NCBI GenBank assembly: GCA_045545665.1
Contig: JAZQBL010000025.1
Coordinates: 1 to 64,000 of the forward strand
From: RGIG7213 sp045545665
GTDB taxonomy: Bacteria > Bacillota > Clostridia > Oscillospirales > CAG-272
Direction: 5' to 3'
DNA length: 64,000 nucleotides
Of the stretch, positions 51,613-59,675 are shown in pieces; the stretch's first letter is position 1; every line of letters starts with the position of its first letter. The notes under the pieces are model-generated. The model saw only the letters and a program-made list of their open reading frames with translations. It was not told where the DNA came from and searched no databases. A program made the position numbers and the translations under genes.

Positions 51613-52890
51613 TTAATCTTCTTCTTTTTCTTCGGATTCTTCTTCGTCGGAGGGTCTTTCATTTACTGTGACTGATATCTTTTCAGCTCTGTGAATATCC
51701 GTTGTGAGTACCTTTATGTCAAGGTGCATATACGAAAATGTGTCGTTTTCTTCGGGTACGTTCCCAAGCTGTTCCATTATCCAACCGCTGAGAGACGTGC
51801 TTTCAAATTCTGCTTTGATTCCGAAAAATTCAAAGAATTCTTCCGTTGTTACCGTACAGTCAACGGTGTACGTGTTTTCCGAAGTCTGTAAGAAGCTTTC
51901 AACAACTTCGTCGTGTTCGTCCCATATTTCACCGACAAGCTCTTCGAGTATATCTTCCATCGTCACGATGCCGAGCGTTCCGCAATATTCGTCGAGAACG
52001 ACTGCAACGTGCGATTTTTCTTTTTGTAAGGTCTTCAGTATATCGTTTATTTTATCGGACTGCTGGACGAATACGGGCTTCGTCATTATTTCGGATATTT
52101 CTTTTGGCGTTATCGCACCGTTTATGTAGAAGTCCTTCTGGTGGATGACGCCGACGATGTTGTCGATGTTGTTCTCGTATACGAGAAGTCTTGAAAATTT
52201 AGTATTTGAAAATACTTCCGCTATCTGCTGTTTATCGGCATCAAGTGCAACAGCTTCAAGATCCATTCTGTGCGTGAGTATTTCTTCTGCTTTCAGATCT
52301 CTGAATTCGATAGCACTCCTTATAAGCTCACCGCTGTTGTCGTCGATGCTGCCTTCCTGCTGGACTTCTTCAACGAACATAAGCAGTTCTTCTTGTGACA
52401 TTTTTTGTGTATCACCCGTTTTGAATATCTTTGAAAGAAGCTTTTTCCACAGGGAGAACAAAAAGTTTATAGGCGTTAAGATAACTATCAGTGCTTTCAT
52501 AAACGGCGCTGAAAACATTGCAAATTTTTCAGGTGAGTCCTTTGCAAGGCTTTTGGGGGATATCTCGCCGAATATGAGGACGACGACAGTAGTAACGGCT
52601 GTCGATATGGTTGCACCTATGTCACCGCAGATTTTTATAAATAAAACTGTCGCAATAGATGCAAGAGCGATATTTACGATGTTGTTTCCGATAAGGATCG
52701 CGGAAAGAAGCGAGTCGTAATTTTCCGAAAGCTTCAAGGTAAGCTTTGCGCGCTTGTTTCCTTTTTCGACCAGGGTCTTGATCCTCGTTTTGTTAAGTGT
52801 GGAAAACGCTGTTTCCGTTGCTGAAAAGTACGCTGAGAAAAGTACCAGGATAATCATTGCCGTAATTTGCGGTATATGATCGGTGGGCAT
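51613..52890 (-). CDS. CNNM/HlyC-CorC family membrane protein
   Basis: A 425-residue protein with an N-terminal DUF21/CNNM membrane domain (SAYFSATETAFSTLNKTRIK, LLSAILIGNNIVNIALASIAT, FGEISPKSLAKDSPE). A CBS pair follows (ILTHRMDLEAVALDAD, MTKPVFVQQSDKINDILKTLQ) and then a CorC_HlyC domain (DEYCGTLGIVTMEDILEELVGEIWDEHDE). The family is linked to Mg2+ or other cation export. A structured leader with a strong hairpin precedes it. It ends in an acidic tail. Confidence 0.93.
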   Translation of the reverse strand: MPTDHIPQITAMIILVLFSAYFSATETAFSTLNKTRIKTLVEKGNKRAKLTLKLSENYDSLLSAILIGNNIVNIALASIATVLFIKICGDIGATISTAVTTVVVLIFGEISPKSLAKDSPEKFAMFSAPFMKALIVILTPINFLFSLWKKLLSKIFKTGDTQKMSQEELLMFVEEVQQEGSIDDNSGELIRSAIEFRDLKAEEILTHRMDLEAVALDADKQQIAEVFSNTKFSRLLVYENNIDNIVGVIHQKDFYINGAITPKEISEIMTKPVFVQQSDKINDILKTLQKEKSHVAVVLDEYCGTLGIVTMEDILEELVGEIWDEHDEVVESFLQTSENTYTVDCTVTTEEFFEFFGIKAEFESTSLSGWIMEQLGNVPEENDTFSYMHLDIKVLTTDIHRAEKISVTVNERPSDEEESEEKEED

Positions 52891-52927
52891 AATAAACTCC
52901 TTTTTTGTTTTTTGTCTGCGGGCTTTG

Positions 52928-53011
52928 AACAGTAACGCAAAAAGGCATGCCCATAGCCGATGTCTAAATCGACTACAGGTATGCCTGATATTACATTGTG
53001 AATATACTGTT
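52928..53011 (-). promoter_or_regulatory. Structured leader with terminator-like hairpin upstream of the CNNM/CorC gene
   Basis: On minus a 43-nt hairpin (AGGCATACC..GTAGTCGAT pairing with ATCGGCTATGGGCATGCCT, 52986-52943) is followed by TTTTT. Outside it AACAGTA and TACTGTT (53011-53005 with 52934-52928) can pair and close the structure. It could be an attenuator for the gene 40 bp downstream or the terminator of the aminotransferase transcript. No known riboswitch consensus recognised. Confidence 0.5.
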
Positions 53012-53118
53012 ACAATCGCCTTCGGCAGATTCCATGATTACTGTTGATTCCTTAAAAATTATTTTTGATGATTATATCATATACTGTCTGCTTTGTCAAC
53101 TGTAAAAGCAATAATTAA

Positions 53119-53478
53119 TCAATTGTTTACTATTTTATCACTAAGTCCGTTGGTGATGCACCATTGTGCAAATGCTGACGACGATGGAGTTTTGATCGAT
53201 TCAATAGCCGAAGAGCCTGTAAGTACGCCCTCGCCGACAGTTGAAACGGAGTTCGGAACTGTCAGTGAAGTAAGTGCTGTACAGCCGGAAAATGCTTTAC
53301 TGCCGATGCTTGTTACACTTGAAGGAATAACGGCGGCAGTTATTGCTTTGCAGTCATAAAAGGCGTAGTTTTCTACCGGTGTCACAGCACCGAGAGACGT
53401 TGCTTCGTATGTGAATAAGGATGCGTCTGTTTCCGCAACAGCTTCAAATAATGCTGTATATACAGTCGAGTCTCTAGA
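53119..53478 (-). pseudogene. Remnant of a BspA-like leucine-rich-repeat protein
   Basis: The reading frame encodes about two leucine-rich repeats of the LRR_5/BspA type, VIPSSVTSIGSKAFSGCTALTSLTVPNSV, and the typical C-terminal end (SSAFAQWCITNGL). It is open back to a TTG near 53478 and is in the same frame as the upstream aminotransferase, whose TAA lies just before it. No signal peptide or full repeat domain exists, so it is most likely a 3' fragment left by deletion. GTG at 53385 is another possible start. Confidence 0.6.
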
Positions 53479-53493
53479 TAAAAAACAATCCTT

Positions 53494-54786
53494 TTATTTA
53501 CAAATGTTCGCCCTGTATTTTTTGAAATATGCGAGTTTAACACATACACATACAATATGTATAGCTACGGCAAGTTCTTCATTCGACGGATAGGTCGGCG
53601 CCAGGCGGAGGTTTCTGTCGCGTTCGTCACGTCCGTAAGGGAAGGTTGAACCCGCCTTCGTAAGGGTGACACCTGCAGCGGCGGCAAGATCGTATGTCAG
53701 CTTTGCAAGTCCGTCGGCTGTGTTGAGGCTTATGAAATATCCGCCTCTCGGCTTTATCCAGCTTGCGATATCAGCCTTTGCAAGCTCATTTTCCAAAGTT
53801 GAAAGAACTATTTCAAACTTAGGACGGAGATGACGGGCATGAAGCTTCATATGGTCGAGTATACCTTCGGCGTTTTTAAAGTATTTAACGTGACGAAGCT
53901 GATTTATTTTATCCGAGCCTATAGTCTGTACCTGCATTATATTTTTTATCTGCTCCCTGTTGTTGTCGCTTACAGCCATAAGAGCTACACCGGAACCCGG
54001 AAAGGAGATCTTTGAGGTTGAGAAAAAGTAGAAAAGCTTATCTTCATTTTCCGTTCCCTGCAAAAGTCTGAACAGGTTAAGGACGTTGTCGCCTTCGTCT
54101 TCGATATCGTGGACTGCATACGCATTATCCCAGAATATTCTGAAATCTTTTGCGGCAGTTTTTAAATTTGCGAAACGGCGTACCGTTTCGTCTGAGTAGG
54201 TAATACCGTCGGGGTTAGAGTATTTGGGTACGCACCAGATACCCTTTATGGATTCATCTTCCGCTACAAGACGCTCTACCGTGTCCATATCGGGACCCGT
54301 CGGTGTCATATCGACGTTTATCATCTTGATACCGAGTGACTCGCATATTGCAAAGTGTCTGTCGTATCCGGGAACGGGGCAAAGGAATTTTACCTCGGGA
54401 AGCTGACACCACGGCTTTTCCGAACCGTAAACGCCATACAGCATTGCACGTGCTACGGTATCATACATTATATTAAGGCTGGAGTTTCCACCCAAAATGA
54501 TGTTGTTTGCGGGAATATCCAAAAGCTCGGAAAAAAGACTTCTTGCTTCAGGCAGACCGAACAAAAGTCCGTAGTTTCTGCAGTCCGTGCCGTCTTGCGT
54601 CTTACACTGTCTGCTGCTGTGAAGAACGCACAAAAGGGACTCTGTTAAATCAAGCTGTTCTGTATTCGGCTTACCTCGTGACATATCGAGAGAAAGCTTT
54701 TTTGATTTTATATCTTCATATTCTGCGACAAGGGATTCGTACTCCGCAAGAGCTTCCCCGTCGGTCATTTCGCTGTATTTCTTCAT
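53494..54786 (-). CDS. Aspartate aminotransferase-like PLP enzyme (type Ic)
   Basis: A 430-residue aminotransferase of the group with an N-terminal LDMSRGKPNTEQLDLTESLL motif. It has NSSLNIMYDTVARAML (PLP phosphate), CPVPGYDRHF, CVPKYSNPDGITYSD, FWDNAYAVHD and the Schiff-base lysine in FSTSKISFPGSGVAL, with NLRLAPTYPS near the end. This class converts aspartate and 2-oxoglutarate in actinobacteria and Clostridia. It is next to asnS, 26 bp apart, so both concern aspartate/asparagine, a plausible shared operon. Confidence 0.9.
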   Translation of the reverse strand: MKKYSEMTDGEALAEYESLVAEYEDIKSKKLSLDMSRGKPNTEQLDLTESLLCVLHSSRQCKTQDGTDCRNYGLLFGLPEARSLFSELLDIPANNIILGGNSSLNIMYDTVARAMLYGVYGSEKPWCQLPEVKFLCPVPGYDRHFAICESLGIKMINVDMTPTGPDMDTVERLVAEDESIKGIWCVPKYSNPDGITYSDETVRRFANLKTAAKDFRIFWDNAYAVHDIEDEGDNVLNLFRLLQGTENEDKLFYFFSTSKISFPGSGVALMAVSDNNREQIKNIMQVQTIGSDKINQLRHVKYFKNAEGILDHMKLHARHLRPKFEIVLSTLENELAKADIASWIKPRGGYFISLNTADGLAKLTYDLAAAAGVTLTKAGSTFPYGRDERDRNLRLAPTYPSNEELAVAIHIVCVCVKLAYFKKYRANICK

Positions 54787-54812
54787 AAAATCTGTACCTC
54801 TTACACTGTTGA

Positions 54813-56207
54813 TCAGAATTCCGCCGAGCCTGTTGTGCGGGGGAATGCTTCAACGTCTCTTATGTTCGATATACCCGTTACGTACATTATAAGTCTTTCA
54901 AAGCCAAGTCCGAAGCCCGCGTGCTTTGCCGAACCGTACTTGCGAAGATCACGGTACCAGCTGTAATCGTCTTTGTCAAGTCCGAAGGATTCTATGGCAC
55001 GGTCAAGATATTCGGGGCGTTCTTCTCTCTGGGAGCCACCTATAAGCTCACCGACTCCGGGAACGAGCATATCCATTGCCGCAACCGTTTTTCCGTCGTC
55101 GTTAAGACGCATATAGAATGCTTTTATCTCTCTGGGATAATCCGTGACAAAAACGGGACGTCCGAACACTTCCTCAGAAAGATATCTCTCGTGCTCCGTC
55201 TGAAGGTCTATACCCCATTTAACGGGATACTCAAATTTCTTACCGGATTTTTCAAGAAGCTCTATTGCCTCGGTGTACGTTACGTGTCCGAAATCGCTGT
55301 TTACAACGTTTTCAAGACGGGAAAGAAGAGTCTTGTCGAAAAATTCGTTGAAGAATTTAAGCTCGTCGGGGCATTTTTCCATTATATAAGCGACGACGAA
55401 TTTTATCATGGACTCGGCAAGAGCCATATCATCGTTGAGATCTGCGTATGCTATTTCGGGTTCCATCATCCAGAATTCCGCAGCGTGTCTTCCTGTGTTT
55501 GAACGCTCTGCACGGAACGTGGGGCCGAACGTGTAGACCTTTCCGAATGCCAAAGCGAAGCACTCGGCGTTAAGCTGTCCCGATACCGTAAGGCTCGTTT
55601 TCTTTCCGAAGAAGTCCTGAGAAAAATCAATAAGTCCGTCCTCGCCTCTGGGGGGATCGTTCATATCAAGTGACGTTACGTGGAACATTTCGCCTGCGCC
55701 CTCGCAGTCACTTGTTGTGATTATGGGTGTGTTTACGTAAACAAAACCGTTTTCGTTGAAAAATTTGTGTATTGCATATGCGGCAACGGAGCGTACACGG
55801 AATACTGCGTTATACGTATTCGTTCTGGGACGAAGGTGCGCTATCGTGCGGAGAAATTCGTGGCTGTGACGCTTCTTCTGCAAGGGATAATCGGGAGTAG
55901 AGGGACCCTCTACTTCGATCTTTGTGCTCTGAAGCTCAAACGGCTGCTTCGATTCGGGCGTGAGCAGGAGCGTACCCGTTACGACGAAAGCACATCCGAC
56001 GTTCTGTTTTGCGACTTCTGTGTAATTTTCTAATTTTTCGCTGTCGAAAACGACCTGAAGACAGTTGAAACAGCTTCCGTCGTTTATGGAAAGAAATCCG
56101 AATGCGTTGCTGGCGCGGATGCTTCTTGCCCAGCCGCACACCGTTATCTCTTTTCCTGAAAATTTTTCGCTGTTTTCATAAAGCTGTGAAATTGTAATTC
56201 TTTGCAT
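54813..56207 (-). CDS. asnS: Asparaginyl-tRNA synthetase
   Basis: Class IIb synthetase charging tRNA-Asn. The 464-residue protein has an OB-fold anticodon-binding domain (EITVCGWARSIRASNAFGFLSIND), motif 2 (FGPTFRAERSNTGRHAAEFWMMEPEIAYADL) and motif 3 (GFGLGFERLIMYVTG) near the C-terminus. Its end, RDVEAFPRTTGSAEF, is typical of AsnRS. The ATG at 56207 follows TGAGGT; the frame extends seven codons upstream to a TTG. No T-box is seen in front of it. Confidence 0.97.
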   Translation of the reverse strand: MQRITISQLYENSEKFSGKEITVCGWARSIRASNAFGFLSINDGSCFNCLQVVFDSEKLENYTEVAKQNVGCAFVVTGTLLLTPESKQPFELQSTKIEVEGPSTPDYPLQKKRHSHEFLRTIAHLRPRTNTYNAVFRVRSVAAYAIHKFFNENGFVYVNTPIITTSDCEGAGEMFHVTSLDMNDPPRGEDGLIDFSQDFFGKKTSLTVSGQLNAECFALAFGKVYTFGPTFRAERSNTGRHAAEFWMMEPEIAYADLNDDMALAESMIKFVVAYIMEKCPDELKFFNEFFDKTLLSRLENVVNSDFGHVTYTEAIELLEKSGKKFEYPVKWGIDLQTEHERYLSEEVFGRPVFVTDYPREIKAFYMRLNDDGKTVAAMDMLVPGVGELIGGSQREERPEYLDRAIESFGLDKDDYSWYRDLRKYGSAKHAGFGLGFERLIMYVTGISNIRDVEAFPRTTGSAEF

Positions 56208-56481
56208 AGTATATACCTCATAAAACAATATCTACGATTGGAATAAACCTATAAACAGATCAATATTTCGAACCATTATATAATATATAGTATTTTTTTT
56301 CAATACCCTAATGATAAAATTATCCGAAAATATTAAATAATTTTATAAAAATTTATCATTTGTTTTATTTCGGGGCAGAAAAACAAGTTCTTTCAGAGAA
56401 ATATATTTTTTTTCAAAAAAACACTTGACAAACCTAAAGAAATGTGATAATATATTCGGGCAAGGTTAAGAAAACCTGTGT
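56208..56481. other. AT-rich intergenic region with tRNA cluster promoter
   Basis: About 270 bp of AT-rich sequence without a gene. TTGACA (56425-56430) followed after 17 bp by TAATAT (56448-56453), overlapping an extended TGTGATAAT, forms the plus-strand promoter for the tRNA cluster. Nothing else is seen. Confidence 0.6.
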
Positions 56482-56555
<74 letters not shown>

Positions 56556-56562
56556 TTTTTAT

Positions 56563-56639
56563 GTACCCATAGCTCAGCCGGATAGAGCAACTGCCTTCTA
56601 AGCAGTAGGTCGGGGGTTCGAATCCCTCTGGGTACGCCA
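56563..56639 (+). tRNA. tRNA-Arg (anticodon TCT), CCA encoded
   Basis: Acceptor GTACCCA/TGGGTAC, anticodon stem ACTGC/GCAGT with loop CTTCTAA (TCT), T-loop TTCGAAT, discriminator G, CCA. Confidence 0.95.
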
Positions 56640-56642
56640 TGT

Positions 56643-56720
56643 GGTGGATATAGCGCAGTTGGTCAGCGCGTCAGGTTGTGGCCCTGAAGGTCGTCGGTTC
56701 GATCCCGATTATCCACCCCA
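56643..56720 (+). tRNA. tRNA-His (anticodon GTG), CCA encoded
   Basis: Begins with the extra G(-1) typical of tRNA-His, then GTGGATA paired with TATCCAC. The anticodon stem TCAGG/CCTGA holds loop TTGTGGC (GTG). The discriminator is C, followed by CCA. Confidence 0.95.
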
Positions 56721-56724
56721 TACG

Positions 56725-56757
56725 ATAAAGCAAGCGTTCAGCTTGCTTTATTTTTTG
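56725..56757 (+). terminator. Terminator of the tRNA cluster
   Basis: ATAAAGCAAGC and GCTTGCTTTAT around GTTCA, followed by TTTTTTG. Confidence 0.9.
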
Positions 56758-56794
56758 TATAACGAAAACCACCCGCTGAGTGAAATGGTAAAAT

Positions 56795-56879
56795 AAAGGT
56801 AGACACATAGAAAACCACTATGTATCTACCTTTTTGTTATGGTATAATAAAAGAAAAAGGAGGAATGAAATAAAAAACT
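56795..56879 (+). other. Possible truncated gene or insertion-sequence end
   Basis: A hairpin (AAAGGTAGA.ACATAG with CTATGT.TCTACCTTT, 56796-56835), a TATAAT-like box (56844-56849) and AAAGGAGG stand before an ATG at 56866 that hits TAA after two codons. It looks like the start region of a lost gene. No downstream coding remnant was recognised. Confidence 0.35.
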
Positions 56880-56893
56880 GCCCGTAGGCAGTT
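56868..56893 (-). terminator. Terminator of the small cysteine-containing peptide gene
   Basis: AACTGCC and GGCAGTT around TACG, followed on minus by TTTTTATTTC. Confidence 0.75.
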
Positions 56894-56911
56894 ATAATCT
56901 GTTTAACAGAA

Positions 56912-57166
56912 TTATGAATTGAAAAGACCCATAAGGTCGCTAGGATTGTGGTAGCAGTATCCGTTTGCTTCTGCAGAACCATCCTCAACCGCTATAGAAC
57001 AGCCGGAAATATTTTCGAGGAAAATTGTATCGAACATAGTTGCGGTAAGACCGCAAGTTCCTTGTGTAACAGTAGTTACTTTTTGTCCGTTACAGCTTGC
57101 GGCAATATTTGTATTGAGTGCAAAATCTTCAAAAATTATCGCCGGTTTATTGTATGTTCTCTTCAT
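56912..57166 (-). CDS. Small Cys-containing protein, candidate peptide precursor
   Basis: An 84-residue protein. The N-terminal MKRTYNKPAIIFEDFALNTNIAASC has the look of a leader (KP..FE.F.L...IAA.C). The rest is rich in Gly, Thr, Ser and Asn and has cysteines at 25, 38, 56 and 71. I recall similar KP-x-FE-x-F small proteins in gut Clostridia, usually unannotated. No modification enzyme, protease or exporter is adjacent. It has its own perfect promoter and a terminator, so expression is likely. A modified-peptide precursor is a hypothesis only. Confidence 0.75.
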   Translation of the reverse strand: MKRTYNKPAIIFEDFALNTNIAASCNGQKVTTVTQGTCGLTATMFDTIFLENISGCSIAVEDGSAEANGYCYHNPSDLMGLFNS

Positions 57167-57241
57167 AATTCTTGTATACTCCTAAATCTCAAACGTATCT
57201 ATAATATCTTCGACTGTGAAGCTGTCCACCGAATTATTAAG

Positions 57242-57270
57242 ATGATAACATCAAAACATATTTTTGTCAA
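57242..57270 (-). promoter_or_regulatory. Promoter of the small Cys-containing protein gene
   Basis: TTGACA (57270-57265), 17 bp, TATCAT (57247-57242) on minus; leader of about 70 nt. Confidence 0.78.
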
Positions 57271-57318
57271 TGAGAAAAGTATAAAATTTACAAATTGTTA
57301 ATTTTATTTCCGCAAAAG

Positions 57319-58014
57319 TTATGTAAGCTTTAGTTCGTTTGTGAGCGCAAAATTTTCCGCCGAAACGTCTTTTTCGAAAACGTATTTACCGCCGCAATTT
57401 TTACACTCAAGCGTTAAAGCGTTGTCGGAAAACGTAAGCTCGGGAGAGCAGGGACAGTTGTTTTCGTATATTCCCGTTGCCATGAGAAGATCGTCTTCTC
57501 TGTAAAGTAACTCTCCTTTTTCGCCTTCGCAGTAACAGCTTACGTGACCGTCGGCAAGCAGCTCTTTTACAGTAAGTATGATGCCGGCAAGCTCTGACGG
57601 ATCGGGCATGGAGGTGTCTTCCTCTGTTTCTCCGAATAAACCTTCTGCGGAGGTGTCAAGCATTTCTGCAAGCTCGTTGAGCGTTGCATCAATTTCAGCC
57701 TGCACTTCGTTTTCTTTGCCGATAAAGCAGATATCGACTCCCGAATATCTGCAATTCAGATAGAACATTTCACCTGAAAATATGACCGATTCGTTTACGG
57801 TGTAGGTGTGCTCCGTCCTGCAGATGAAACACGGCACGGTAATGCGTACTTTACCGTCTTTTGCGTATCTTATGACCATTTCACTCTTTGAACAGGGACA
57901 TTTGACTTTAACCATCTCGGCGTTAAGCGAGAACACGCCGACGATACTTTTTATTGCTCCGCCGCAGTGAGGACAGCGGTAAGCTATTGTAGTTTGTTTG
58001 GGTTTGATAACCAT
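57319..58014 (-). CDS. Hypothetical multi-zinc-ribbon protein
   Basis: A 231-residue protein with several Cys pairs: YRCPHCGGAIK near residue 13, KCPCSKSEM, VPCFICRTEHTY, NNCPCSPE and ECKNCGGKYVFEKD near the C-terminus. A central acidic helix-rich part (EIDATLNELAEMLDTSAEGLFGE) separates the halves. Metal binding is likely. Function not recognised. It ends 3 bp before the glycosylase gene on the same strand, so both are probably co-transcribed. Confidence 0.75.
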   Translation of the reverse strand: MVIKPKQTTIAYRCPHCGGAIKSIVGVFSLNAEMVKVKCPCSKSEMVIRYAKDGKVRITVPCFICRTEHTYTVNESVIFSGEMFYLNCRYSGVDICFIGKENEVQAEIDATLNELAEMLDTSAEGLFGETEEDTSMPDPSELAGIILTVKELLADGHVSCYCEGEKGELLYREDDLLMATGIYENNCPCSPELTFSDNALTLECKNCGGKYVFEKDVSAENFALTNELKLT

Positions 58015-58017
58015 AAT

Positions 58018-58902
58018 TTAATCATCCTTTTTTTGATTTATGTATCTTTCGTAGTAAAACAAATATTGCTGTGCGACACCTGCGTATGCGCCGAGGCTGT
58101 TTGTATTAAGCTCACCGCCGTAATATTTATCAATAACGCGTTTTATCCAGACGTCAACGGGAAAAGCTCCGTACATTTCGCAGGAAAACAGTAAAATACA
58201 GTTTGCAACCTTTTCTCCTATTCCTTTCACGGAAAGAAGAGCGGCTTTTGCCTCATTGTATGAAAGAGTTTCGAAATGCTCAAATATTCCCGCCTGCCAT
58301 TTTTCTGCGGCATCTATCATATATTTTGCACGAAAACCTGTTTTCAGTTCTCTGAGACCTTCTTCGCCGCATAATATAAGCTTGTCGGGTGAAGGAAAGG
58401 CGTATCTTGTTTTTCCGTCAAAGCATTTGATCTCATCGCCGTATGCTTCGCACAGCGACGTTATTATTTTTTTGATCCTCGGTATATTGTTGTTCTGCGA
58501 AATGATAAAAGAACAGACAGTTTCCCATAGCGGTTGCGCAAGTATCCGTATACCGTCGGCTGAGGCTTGCGCTTGCTGTATCACGCCTTCCGGAAAATGT
58601 GAAAAAATATCGTTGTTTATTTCATCATAATCACGGTCTAAAGAAAGATAGTGAGCAAAAAAACTGTGATAATCTTCCTGCGTACAACCGTATATTTTGA
58701 CGGCCTTATCATCTTGAACAAGGTGAACGTATATGTTGTGCGCGATGCCTGCTACGCCGTTTTCGCAGGGATCAAAACGGAACGTCTGACCGCAGTTAAA
58801 GATCTTATGAATATCGAAATTCTTTGGACGGTCGAACTGTATATATTCGCCCGTCTCATCCTTGCAGGAAGTTATTTCGGGGTATTGTGATCGAGGGTGC
58901 AT
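58018..58902 (-). CDS. OGG1-type 8-oxoguanine DNA glycosylase
   Basis: A 294-residue base-excision repair enzyme with an OGG1/AlkA N-terminal domain (FDIHKIFNCGQTFRFDP) and an HhH-GPD domain (PLWETVCSFIISQNNNIPRIKKII, SVKGIGEKVANCILLFS). The catalytic Lys219 (in NEAKAALLSV) and Asp250 (in FPVDVWIKRV) match human OGG1 Lys249 and Asp268. The enzyme should excise oxidised guanine opposite C. The ATG at 58902 with AAAGGA upstream was preferred to an upstream in-frame start. Confidence 0.92.
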   Translation of the reverse strand: MHPRSQYPEITSCKDETGEYIQFDRPKNFDIHKIFNCGQTFRFDPCENGVAGIAHNIYVHLVQDDKAVKIYGCTQEDYHSFFAHYLSLDRDYDEINNDIFSHFPEGVIQQAQASADGIRILAQPLWETVCSFIISQNNNIPRIKKIITSLCEAYGDEIKCFDGKTRYAFPSPDKLILCGEEGLRELKTGFRAKYMIDAAEKWQAGIFEHFETLSYNEAKAALLSVKGIGEKVANCILLFSCEMYGAFPVDVWIKRVIDKYYGGELNTNSLGAYAGVAQQYLFYYERYINQKKDD

Positions 58903-58922
58903 ATTGTTTTCCTTTATTTTTC

Positions 58923-58951
58923 TTGACACGTTAATAAAAATCGTTTATAAT
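58923..58951 (+). promoter_or_regulatory. Promoter of the DUF6062 gene
   Basis: TTGACA (58923-58928), 17 bp, TATAAT (58946-58951), full consensus; divergent from the glycosylase gene. Confidence 0.87.
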
Positions 58952-58979
58952 GTTGTTATGAAATGAAAGGGAAAGGCAT

Positions 58980-59675
58980 ATGAAAGAACAAATATACACA
59001 ATTCCCGTTACCGAAACGGCAGATAAAATTATTGAAGAGAGCAGATGCGAGTGCTTGCTTTGCTCGCTTTACTCAAAACTTGAAGAAGATGAGCTTACAC
59101 TCATTCTCGGCGCATCCATGATGGAACCCGATATCAGAATAAAAACGAACAAAGAAGGCTTCTGCAGAAAGCATTTCGATGAAATGCTTTCTATGAAAAA
59201 TAAGCTCGGTCTTGCGCTTATGATCCAAAGCCACATCGACGAGGTTCGAAAGACGATCTTTCCGAAGGAAGGACTTTTCTCTCCCAAAAACAAGAGCGAG
59301 GCGTCTTTAAAACCTTTAAAAGAACACAATGAAAGCTGTTATATTTGCAATAAAATAGATTTTCACCTTGGAAAAATGGCTGAAACGATCGTTTACCTCT
59401 GGGATACAGAGGAAGAATTTGCAAAGAAATTGTCAAAGATGCCGTTTTTCTGCCTTGAACATTACCGTCTGCTTTTGCAAACGGGTGTTTACAAGCTTTC
59501 GAAAAACAGACAAAATGAATTTTTTACAGCCTTGTCATCGGTGGAAAAAGCGTATTTTGACAGCTTGTATGATGACGTAAGCAAGTTCTGCAGAAAATTT
59601 GACTACCGCTTTCAGGATGAGCCGTGGGGAACTGCAAAGGATTCCGTTGAAAGGGCAGTCAAAATATTATCTTAA
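58980..59675 (+). CDS. DUF6062-like hypothetical protein
   Basis: A 231-residue soluble protein with two CxxC-type pairs, RCECLLCSLY (near 23) and ESCYICNKID (near 120), each followed by a later Cys-x-x-His (FCRKHFDEML, FCLEHYRLLL). This repeating CxxC...CxxH pattern suggests two metal-binding halves. It fits the DUF6062 family, found mainly in Clostridia. Function unknown. GGGAAAGG precedes the ATG. Its end overlaps the converging lipoprotein gene by four bases. Confidence 0.82.
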   Translation: MKEQIYTIPVTETADKIIEESRCECLLCSLYSKLEEDELTLILGASMMEPDIRIKTNKEGFCRKHFDEMLSMKNKLGLALMIQSHIDEVRKTIFPKEGLFSPKNKSEASLKPLKEHNESCYICNKIDFHLGKMAETIVYLWDTEEEFAKKLSKMPFFCLEHYRLLLQTGVYKLSKNRQNEFFTALSSVEKAYFDSLYDDVSKFCRKFDYRFQDEPWGTAKDSVERAVKILS

